This document shows positions 16,351-21,988 of a stretch of 28,689 nt of DNA, piece by piece. Every line of letters starts with the position of its first letter. Position 1 is the stretch's first letter. Under the pieces are notes generated by a model, which worked only from the letters and a program-made list of their open reading frames with translations, did no database searches and was not told the DNA's origin. The translations under genes were made by a program, and so were the position numbers. The DNA comes from Candidatus Zixiibacteriota bacterium (GTDB lineage: Bacteria; Zixibacteria; MSB-5A5; SM1-73). The stretch lies in assembly GCA_023127875.1 (NCBI GenBank), contig JAGMFA010000006.1, forward strand, positions 1-28,689. The letters are read 5' to 3'.

Positions 16351-17112
16351 TTATTTCAACATCCACAAGCTTAACGACATGATTGCCATCCCCAAGACCA
16401 CCCCCAGTATAGCCGTGTGCTCCTGCCCATAGGAGTGGGAGGTGGGGACAAGCTCGTCGAATGCGATGAAGACCATAACTCCGGCAACGAATGCCAGAAG
16501 CCAGCCTAAAAGAGTTGGCGTTAGAAAGGGAAGGAGGAAAACTGCGGCAACGCCGGCTCCCACAGGTTCTGCTACACCTGATAGAAAGGACCAGAGAAAA
16601 GCCTTACCTCGACTTTTGGTAGCGGCGTAAACTGGGGTGGATACAGCCAGACCTTCCGGAATGTTATGGATGGCTATAGCCACTGCTATGGCTATTCCCA
16701 AGTTGGTATCTTTCAGAGTTCCGGCAAATGTAGCCATCCCCTCCGGAAAGTTATGAATCCCTATTCCTAAGGCGACCATCATACCCATCCGCAAAAGCTT
16801 GCTATCTTTTTTGTCCTCAGGTCGGTCATAGTGACCTGCCCATTGGTGAGGTAGGGAAAAATCAACCAAAAATATGACCATGATTCCGATGAAAAAGCCG
16901 AAGTGGGCGTAAGCAAATCCGATCGACTCAATGCTTCCCGGCAAAAGTTCAACAAAGGAAATCATCACCATCACCCCGGCAGAAAACCCCAATGTGGCGC
17001 TCATAAAGCGGGGTCCGGGTTTACTAACCACAAGTCCCAACAGGCTACCCAAGGTGGTGGACAGCCCAGCCAGAGTGGTTAAAATGAGAGCTAAAGCAAC
17101 GTTGTTTTCCAT
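16351..17112 (-). CDS. ZIP-family divalent metal transporter
   Basis: A 253-residue inner-membrane protein of the ZIP family, close in length to ZupT, which imports zinc and other divalent metals. Eight membrane segments can be drawn. The metal-binding signatures are in place: HNFPEGMATF near residue 118-127 (TM4) and HNIPEGLAV near 148-156 (TM5), with FVELLP in TM2 and AFDELVP in TM7. A short His/Asp-containing cytoplasmic loop lies around 85-105. It appears to be a single gene, 159 bases downstream of lpdA with no clear terminator between. Metal specificity cannot be read from sequence. Confidence 0.92.
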   Translation of the reverse strand: MENNVALALILTTLAGLSTTLGSLLGLVVSKPGPRFMSATLGFSAGVMVMISFVELLPGSIESIGFAYAHFGFFIGIMVIFLVDFSLPHQWAGHYDRPEDKKDSKLLRMGMMVALGIGIHNFPEGMATFAGTLKDTNLGIAIAVAIAIHNIPEGLAVSTPVYAATKSRGKAFLWSFLSGVAEPVGAGVAAVFLLPFLTPTLLGWLLAFVAGVMVFIAFDELVPTSHSYGQEHTAILGVVLGMAIMSLSLWMLK

Positions 17113-17184
17113 AGCTATTTAAGAATCGCTAACTACCAGAAAAAGGGTTGGCTTCCTTTCTTGTTTAAAACGTTGCCTGATTTA

Positions 17185-17667
17185 TCAGTTATTTGGAATT
17201 TTTTTGAATTCTCCTTTTAGGATTCCCTCTTTCTTGAAGCCGCACTTTTCATACGATTTTATCCCTCTCAGATTGTACTCAAACACTCGCAGATATACAC
17301 GATGCAGATTCATCTGGTTGAAGGCAAAATCCAGGATGCTCATCATGGCATCGGTTCCATATCCTTTATTCCAATGTTCCTTTTTTCCTATAACTATGCC
17401 CACTTCGGCATTGCGATTTTCCCAGTTGGTGGCATTCAGCCCTATGCCACCTAGATAAACTCCGTCTTTTGTCTCGAGTGCGAAAACCTTATTTCTCGGG
17501 TTGCTGTCATCCAGCGCCTTTTCAATCCACTTTTCTTCCTGATATCTGGAAACCGGATACCTCATGAGCAGGTTCTGCATCACTTCCGGGTCGTTTATCC
17601 ATTTCATGATTTCGTCTATATCCGTTTTTTCCAGCGCCCTGATTCTGACTTTCCTACCTTCAGTCAT
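17185..17667 (-). CDS. GNAT acetyltransferase, C-terminally truncated
   Basis: A 160-residue RimJ/RimL-type N-acetyltransferase using acetyl-CoA. It opens VRIRALEKTDIDEIMKWIND, typical of the family. The acetyl-CoA-binding loop is GKKEHWNKGYGTDAM (about 93-107), and the motif B region is NLRGIKSYEKCGFKKEG. Relatives usually run about 15-25 residues further with a final beta-strand; here the frame stops after GEFKKIPNN. The TGA stop lies inside a GTTGCCTGATTTATCAG repeat copy (17172-17188), so the tail was probably cut by repeat insertion. A run of seven A just before the end could also mark a frameshift. The substrate is unknown, and the product may be impaired. Confidence 0.8.
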   Translation of the reverse strand: MTEGRKVRIRALEKTDIDEIMKWINDPEVMQNLLMRYPVSRYQEEKWIEKALDDSNPRNKVFALETKDGVYLGGIGLNATNWENRNAEVGIVIGKKEHWNKGYGTDAMMSILDFAFNQMNLHRVYLRVFEYNLRGIKSYEKCGFKKEGILKGEFKKIPNN

Positions 17668-17699
17668 GGTTCACCTCGTTGGGTTCTTGTTTTCATGAC

Positions 17700-17868
17700 C
17701 TCACCCCCTCGGTCCCCCTCTCCATAAAATGGAGAGGGGGATATAGGGGGAGAGGTAAAAACAGTCACAGTATTTCCTGCTTGTGGTTGGTCTTCCTGAC
17801 CAACCGCAACAGCCTATCCCGTTGGTGAAAAACACCAACGGGAAGCTGGAAACAAGAATTAGTTATCA
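17700..17868. repeat. Palindromic repeats downstream of tRNA-Asn
   Basis: CCCCCTCTCC/GGAGAGGGGG (about 17716-17742), GGTTGGTC/GACCAACC (about 17785-17805), and the perfect 10-bp hairpin CCCGTTGGTG (17818-17827)/CACCAACGGG (17833-17842) with an AAAAA loop followed by AAGCTG. The last is shared with 12491-12515 and 1143-1217. No gene is visible here. Confidence 0.7.
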
Positions 17869-17941
17869 CTGGGGCGGGAGGATTCGAACCTCCGATTTTT
17901 CCGGTTAACGGCCGGGTGCATTGCCTCTCTGCTACACCCCA
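17869..17941 (-). tRNA. tRNA-Asn (GTT) with C at position 33
   Basis: A 73-base cloverleaf on the minus strand. The acceptor stem TGGGGTG pairs with CGCCCCA, with G73 as discriminator, as expected for Asn. The T arm is GGAGG-TTCGAAT-CCTCC. In the D arm GCA pairs with TGC with a G-A pair at the loop end. The anticodon stem has four pairs (CCGG/CCGG) plus a C-A mismatch at 27-43. The loop is CCGTTAA, anticodon GTT. Position 33, almost always U, is C. CCA is not encoded. The stems are otherwise intact, so it may be functional. Confidence 0.85.
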
Positions 17942-18007
17942 ATCATTTTAAACAGTCAGATTTTTCCTTTAAACTCTCTAACCTATCAACCCTCTTGTCT
18001 TGAGAGC

Positions 18008-18127
18008 TCTGAAAAAGTACCTTGATTGTAGTTGCTCGATTTATCGAGCTCCCCAAAAGCCCAATAAATTGGGCAACTACAATAGCAAAATATTTTGTTT
18101 GTTCCTTTTGAAGCGCACTTTTTCAGA
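18008..18127. repeat. Nested inverted-repeat element (MITE-like)
   Basis: Outer arms TCTGAAAAAGT (18008-18018) and ACTTTTTCAGA (18117-18127) enclose inner arms ATTGTAGTTGC (18025-18035) and GCAACTACAAT (18073-18083). The latter enclose the hairpins CTCGAT/ATCGAG and GCCCAAT/ATTGGGC (18059-18074). On the minus strand, GCCCAAT/ATTGGGC is followed by TTTT and could act as a weak terminator for the ABC operon. There is no coding capacity. Confidence 0.65.
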
Positions 18128-18141
18128 AGTCTCTGTCTCAA

Positions 18142-19005
18142 TTAATAATTAGTAAGCTGATCTATCTTTCCGTATTTCCGGGCTATGTACTCAATAGATC
18201 GGTAAATCCAATGGGAAAACAAAGCCAAAGCAAGCGTGGTTGCCGCCATTATCAATATCAACTGAAAGTTGGAGTATCCACTCAAAGTGGGGCTGAGGCT
18301 TTTCCCCAGAATCGACCTTCTCACCAGCTCCAGCCAATAGGTTAAGGGCAGCGCCTTAGACAGATACTGCAGCCAAACGGGCAGGATGTCTATGGGATAG
18401 ATGGCACCGCAGGCAAGATAGAAAAGTCCCGCTATCCCTTCGGTCAAGGCATAGCTGTGATGCGCCGTGACCATGCTTACTCCAGCCAGAAGTATGCCCA
18501 AACAGGTGATGATGAAGATGCCTGCTGCCACAGAGAAGAGAAGCAAAGGATAGTTAACGGCAAGCAGGTTAACCGGTATCTTTAACACCAGCATGCCAAA
18601 AGCCATGGTGATGATTACCGCCACCGTGGTCAGGACCATCTTGGCAATGCCCCGACCAAATAGGTAATAATACATTCTGATCGGAGATATGTAGATGTAT
18701 CTGATCATCTGATAATGATCCCGATCCTCGTGGATAACCCAACTGATCCCGAATAGCACGTTGATCACATACATAAAGAATGCATTTCCCACATAGATGT
18801 ATGCGAACAGATCCAGAGCGGTCTTTCCTCTGGTTATGACATAATACATCACCACCAGAATAAGGGACGAAGCCAGAGGTCGGACGATGGAGTAGATAGC
18901 GAAAAGAAAAGGATCGGTCCAGTTGGACTCCATAGCCCATCCCAACTGACCAGCGGTTTTTATGGTTCGTATGTTTTCTTTGGCTCTCTTAAGAATGTTT
19001 GTCAT
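18142..19005 (-). CDS. ABC-2 type exporter, second permease
   Basis: A 287-residue inner-membrane permease of the ABC-2 type. It has an N-terminal cytoplasmic amphipathic segment (to about 25), then about six membrane segments. The GAIYPIDILPVWLQYLSKALP region (about 198-218), leading into the last segments, is the usual ABC-2 signature. It has its own ribosome-binding site (GAGGGAA). It is separated from the first permease by a 147-base spacer containing a CCCTCCC/GGGAGGG palindromic repeat, but has the same orientation, so the pair plus the ATPase probably form one exporter. The substrate is unknown. Confidence 0.85.
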   Translation of the reverse strand: MTNILKRAKENIRTIKTAGQLGWAMESNWTDPFLFAIYSIVRPLASSLILVVMYYVITRGKTALDLFAYIYVGNAFFMYVINVLFGISWVIHEDRDHYQMIRYIYISPIRMYYYLFGRGIAKMVLTTVAVIITMAFGMLVLKIPVNLLAVNYPLLLFSVAAGIFIITCLGILLAGVSMVTAHHSYALTEGIAGLFYLACGAIYPIDILPVWLQYLSKALPLTYWLELVRRSILGKSLSPTLSGYSNFQLILIMAATTLALALFSHWIYRSIEYIARKYGKIDQLTNY

Positions 19006-19049
19006 GATTCCCTCAAACGTTGCTTTCGATGTCCACGGCCCACGACTCT

Positions 19050-19145
19050 TTGGCCTGCATCACCCTCACCCTAGCCCTCTCCCGTCAAGGGGGAGGGAAT
19101 TGATTTTTCCCTCCCTCGACTGGAGGGAACAAAAGGGAGGGTGAA
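19050..19145. repeat. CCCTC/GAGGG palindromic repeat inside the ABC operon
   Basis: CACCCTCACCCTAGCCCTCTCCC pairs loosely with the GGGAGGG segments up to 19141 (AAAAGGGAGGGTG), with internal hairpins CCCTCCC..GGAGGGA. Related C-rich repeats lie near 14745-14788, 17700-17756 and 28494-28622. Confidence 0.6.
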
Positions 19146-19152
19146 ACTATTC

Positions 19153-19971
19153 TTACTGCCATCTTAAAGTCAATCTCCCCTCTTTTTTGCCTAATTTTTC
19201 CATGAGCTCTAGAGCATACTTGGAGATCACCAGAAAGAATACACATAATCCCACCAGAGCACCTATCTCCACATTCACATTAATGAATCCGGATTTTGGC
19301 CCAGCCTTGAAGGCAAGCTGTCTCATGGCATCCAGACCCAGAGTCATGGGAATTAAGGAAGCTCCCAAGGCCACAGCGAAACCCAAGTTTTTCACCGGGA
19401 AGAAAAATCCTGACAGAAGATGAACCGGCTCCTGCAAAAGCGTAACACCATGCCAGGCTTCTCTTCCATAAAGCATGAACAGCGACGAGAAGAGCATGCC
19501 CAGTCCGTATAAGCCGATCAAAGTCAAGACGAAGACCGCAAATAGCTTGGGCAGGCTTATTATGGCGAAATTCACCTTAAAGATCAAGCTCCCCACCAGA
19601 AAGATGAAGACTGCTCTGGTGGTAGCCAGAAACATTCCGCCTGACGCCATGCCTAAGAGTATGGACATTCTGGAGATGGGAGCGATCATATATAACTCCA
19701 GATTCCCTATCTCCTTTTCCCAGTAGAACTGAGCCGCCATGCTCCATAGGACGTGTATCCAATAGGCGCTCATGGTGCCGCCCAGGATGACAAATCCGGT
19801 GTATTCCTCCGGAGCATTCAAGGCTTTGTAGACATAAACATAGGCGGCGGTACTTAAGATAGGAAGCAAGGTCTCGGTGAACCACCAGCTCGGCTCCCGA
19901 TTAGCGGCCACTATCCGCACATAGGAGCGAGCGATTATCGCCTTTACGTTAGTTTTAAGATCAGTTTTCAT
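19153..19971 (-). CDS. ABC-2 type exporter, first permease
   Basis: A 272-residue ABC-2 permease with about six membrane segments. Visible are the cytoplasmic start (MKTDLKTNVKAIIARSYVRI), the FYWEKEIGNLELYMIAPISR coupling-helix region (about 82-101), and LLSGFFFPVKNLGFAVALG with SLIPMTLGLDAMR (about 187-220). Its ATG overlaps the end of the ATPase gene by 11 bases, indicating translational coupling and a shared complex. Together with the other permease it would form a heterodimeric channel. The family covers drug, polysaccharide and lipid exporters; nothing here fixes the substrate. Confidence 0.87.
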   Translation of the reverse strand: MKTDLKTNVKAIIARSYVRIVAANREPSWWFTETLLPILSTAAYVYVYKALNAPEEYTGFVILGGTMSAYWIHVLWSMAAQFYWEKEIGNLELYMIAPISRMSILLGMASGGMFLATTRAVFIFLVGSLIFKVNFAIISLPKLFAVFVLTLIGLYGLGMLFSSLFMLYGREAWHGVTLLQEPVHLLSGFFFPVKNLGFAVALGASLIPMTLGLDAMRQLAFKAGPKSGFINVNVEIGALVGLCVFFLVISKYALELMEKLGKKEGRLTLRWQ

Positions 19972-20971
19972 TCTTCAATCCTCTTCCTACCAGCGCCACG
20001 AAAACGTCTTCCAAGCTCGGCTCCATCTTGGAAAGAGAGATTATCTTGGAACCATTGCCACTTAAGGATTCAGTTACGTTGGAGATGGCAGATTCCTCCT
20101 CCAGGATGAACTTCAGTTCGGTCCTTCCTAAGTGGCTCTTGTGCTCATAGGCAAACTGCTTTACCCCAGAAATTTGACCAAACTTCTCGATTCCGTTTAC
20201 GCATAAAGGAACCTCAATACGAAATACCGCCTCTCCGGCTAAAGATTTTTTAAGATTTTGCGGCGTATCACATACCAGAACCTTTCCCTTGTCAATGATA
20301 GCCACCCGGTCGCAGAGTTCTTCTGCCTCTGCCATATAGTGTGTGGTTAGAAGAACAGTCCTTTCCAGATTTTCTTTCATCCAGGTTCTTATGTAGGCTC
20401 TCACGTCCCGGGCGATCTGCACGTCCAGACCCAGGGTAGGCTCATCCAAAAACATGATCTTGGGATCGCAGACAAAACCGCGCATGAAATTCAACTTCTG
20501 CCTGAGTCCGGTGGAAAGCTTACCGATCTTGGTTCTGGCAAATTCCTCCATTTTCAAAATCTTCAAAAGCTCATCAATTCTTGGATGGACAACTTTGTTA
20601 GGGATGCCATAAAATTGAGAGAACATCCACAAAGTCTCCCTAACCGTTAAGATTCCATAGCCGCACTGCTCGCCCCCGGACACCATGTTGATCTTCCGTC
20701 GCACCTTTTCCGGATATTTAACCACGTCTATTCCATCCACCAGGGCGGTCCCGGAGTTGGGCAAAAGCAGGGTGGAAAGGATCTTTATCAGGGTGGTCTT
20801 GCCCGCACCGTTAGGCCCTAAAAGACCAAACAGCTCGCCCTGATGAATCTTTATGTTGGCGTTCTCCAGTGCAATCAACTTACCATTGTTGTTGCCGTTT
20901 GCTTTTTTATTCTTTACTTTTTTTAGCTTAAAAGTTCTATTCAGATCGAAAGTTTCTACTGCAAAGTTCAT
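19961..20971 (-). CDS. ABC-2 type exporter, ATP-binding protein
   Basis: A 336-residue ATPase from the start chosen here. The start ATG at 20971 has AAAGGA at the right distance; the upstream ATGs at 20989 and 20986 have only a terminator T-run before them. Counting from 20989, Walker A is GPNGAGKTT (58-66), the signature LSTGLRQKL (158-166), Walker B IMFLDEP (178-184) and the switch His H217. A C-terminal domain of about 100 residues is typical of the DrrA/NatA-type ATPases. A basic, Asn-rich insert (KLKKVKNKKANGNNNGK) near residue 21-37 is unusual. It is the first gene of the exporter operon and is preceded by an apparent attenuator. Confidence 0.92.
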   Translation of the reverse strand: MNFAVETFDLNRTFKLKKVKNKKANGNNNGKLIALENANIKIHQGELFGLLGPNGAGKTTLIKILSTLLLPNSGTALVDGIDVVKYPEKVRRKINMVSGGEQCGYGILTVRETLWMFSQFYGIPNKVVHPRIDELLKILKMEEFARTKIGKLSTGLRQKLNFMRGFVCDPKIMFLDEPTLGLDVQIARDVRAYIRTWMKENLERTVLLTTHYMAEAEELCDRVAIIDKGKVLVCDTPQNLKKSLAGEAVFRIEVPLCVNGIEKFGQISGVKQFAYEHKSHLGRTELKFILEEESAISNVTESLSGNGSKIISLSKMEPSLEDVFVALVGRGLKNEN

Positions 20972-20993
20972 CTCTTTTCCTTTCATCATAAAT

Positions 20994-21032
20994 AAAAAAC
21001 CGTGACCTACTCTGGATAGGTCACGGTTTTTT
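20994..21032 (-). terminator. Terminator directly before the ABC exporter
   Basis: On the minus strand ACCGTGACCTA (21027-21017) pairs perfectly with TAGGTCACGGT (21009-20999) around a 7-base loop, then six T (20999-20994). It ends 23 bases before the start at 20971 and 5 bases before the first ATG. That leaves no room for a promoter after it, so the exporter must be transcribed through it. The other strand has eight T, so the hairpin is bidirectional. Confidence 0.9.
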
Positions 21033-21085
21033 TTAATTCTTTATCAAATATCCTATTCAGAGTAGCCTCCTTCGCCTGAAGGTGG
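21007..21085 (-). promoter_or_regulatory. Candidate attenuator: pause hairpin and antiterminator
   Basis: On the minus strand CTACTCTGAATAGG (21065-21052), which spans the stop codon of the short leader ORF, is complementary at 13 of 14 positions to CCTATCCAGAGTAG (21020-21007), the end of the terminator's left arm, its loop and the first bases of its right arm. Pairing the two excludes the terminator. Directly upstream, CCACCTTC (21085-21078) and GAAGGAGG (21073-21066) form a hairpin with one mismatch and a 4-base loop. The complementarity is seen directly; the regulatory action is inferred. Confidence 0.6.
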
Positions 21086-21149
21086 AGACGAAAATGGGCA
21101 TACTATTCCCCTGTACCGGGCAATTAAGTAAAAGCAGTTTAAACCACAT
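21057..21149 (-). CDS. Candidate 30-residue leader peptide
   Basis: A minus-strand ORF with a near-perfect ribosome-binding site, GGAGGTGG (21165-21158), 8 bases before its ATG. The peptide starts MWFKLLLLNCP and ends STFRRRRLL. Notable are four consecutive Leu codons (5-8: CTG, CTT, TTA, CTT) and four Arg codons, three of them AGG, at 25-28. It resembles no family I know. Its stop codon lies inside the antiterminator arm, and the terminator of the exporter follows 30 bases later. It could alternatively begin at the internal ATG (codon 17, preceded by AGGGG). Inferred role: cis-acting leader peptide rather than a working protein. Confidence 0.5.
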   Translation of the reverse strand: MWFKLLLLNCPVQGNSMPIFVSTFRRRRLL

Positions 21150-21207
21150 TTAAAAATCCACCTCCGTTGAGCTTGAGACTAACACTTTGTGTTCATGTTA
21201 ATACGCA

Positions 21208-21234
21208 ATTAAACACAAAAAGTTTCTTTGTCAA
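21208..21234 (-). promoter_or_regulatory. Promoter of the ABC exporter leader
   Basis: On the minus strand a perfect TTGACA (21234-21229) is followed by TTTAAT (21213-21208) at a 15-base spacing, or weaker hexamers at 16-17. Predicted start near 21200, giving a leader of about 230 bases before the ATPase gene. Confidence 0.5.
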
Positions 21235-21300
21235 GGAAAATTTGAAAAAATTTTTAGGGAGGTAATGTTTGAATTTGTGTGTAAAGTTGTTTCCGCTCTT

Positions 21301-21379
21301 GGGGGATGTTATCATCCCCCTCCTACGGATCCTGTGGACAAGTTGTTCAACAACTTAGCGAGGATGATAACATCCTCGC
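21301..21379. repeat. Three-hairpin palindromic element
   Basis: GGGGGATG/CATCCCCC (21301-21320), AAGTTGTT/AACAACTT (21340-21356) and GCGAGGATG/CATCCTCGC (21358-21379). The first and third hairpins are inverted copies of each other over ATGTTATCATCC / GGATGATAACAT, so the whole can form one large cruciform. Smaller palindromes continue to about 21450 (for example GGGATA/TATCCC). Confidence 0.65.
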
Positions 21380-21472
21380 AGAGCAAATAAGCAGGCTTTA
21401 TATAAAGCTACGGGATAACCTTTTGGGCTATCCCATAACTTTGTTTGTCCTCAGTGTAAACCATGACGGGAT

Positions 21473-21605
21473 TGTTGAAAAAGTGCTTTCGGAGTGCGAA
21501 AGCTTGCTTTCGCGGTTTCTTGAAATATAGAAGTTCTTATGCCACCGGCACTTAAACTCCAGGGAAAACCGCCCATACGGGCACTCCAGTTTGGGTTTTT
21601 CAACA
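21473..21605. repeat. 133-bp element with TGTTGAAAAA terminal inverted repeats
   Basis: TGTTGAAAAA (21473-21482) pairs with TTTTTCAACA (21596-21605). Inside are GCGAAAGC/GCTTTCGC and further imperfect hairpins. The same terminal sequence occurs singly at 34-43 and 10999-11008, and in a variant (ACTTTTTCAGA) at 18117-18127. There is no coding capacity, so it is MITE-like. Confidence 0.6.
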
Positions 21606-21722
21606 GTTCCTTTAACCTGGCCCCATCGTAAGATCGACTTTCACGCGCCCTTATAAGGGCTAACACCGAGGTTAATCCCAATGTCTTTACTCTTAAACAT
21701 TTCCATAAACGAAAGGAGCAAA

Positions 21723-21842
21723 ATGGTATGTGGTCTTGCTTTTTTGACCAAAACGTTCACCACTGCGCACAAGCCTGGACGGGGCATTTGTAGGTCCGAA
21801 ATCCCCCGCCAACGGCGGGGATTTCGGACAATTGATTTCTAA
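21723..21842 (+). CDS. Short ORF with good RBS, possible gene remnant
   Basis: A 39-codon frame starting MVCGLAFLTKTFTTAHKPGR, with AAAGGAG 5-6 bases before the ATG. From about codon 25 it reads through the strong palindrome GTCCGAAATCCCC.../...GGGGATTTCGGAC (21793-21829), so its second half is repeat-derived. As with the nitroreductase stub, a gene start seems to run into a repeat. I do not recognise the protein, and it may not be real. Confidence 0.25.
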   Translation: MVCGLAFLTKTFTTAHKPGRGICRSEIPRQRRGFRTIDF

Positions 21843-21988
21843 GTAGATTGATAGCTGAGTGGTTTTTTATTTTAAAACTAACAGGAATCGTGTCGATTAT
21901 AACAGAAGGGGGGGCTCGATTGATTTTTTCTTTCTTACAGGGTTAGAGGCGAATTCTGTTTGAATCCATGAACTTTTCGGTTTAACCT

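Noticed and set aside
17818..17842. Could the recurring hairpins be a CRISPR array?
   Set aside because: The repeats are dispersed between genes, differ in context and orientation, and there is no regular repeat-spacer succession and no cas gene.
17869..17941. Reading the tRNA as a suppressor by shifting the anticodon (TTA or TAA)
   Set aside because: Shifting the loop destroys the anticodon stem; GTT with a G73 discriminator fits tRNA-Asn much better.
20972..20989. ATG at 20989 as start of the exporter ATPase
   Set aside because: It follows the terminator T-run with no ribosome-binding site, whereas the ATG at 20971 has AAAGGA 8-9 bases upstream.
21301..21379. Large cruciform as a replication origin or attachment site
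   Set aside because: No DnaA-box cluster, origin-linked gene or integrase is present; it fits the local palindromic repeats.
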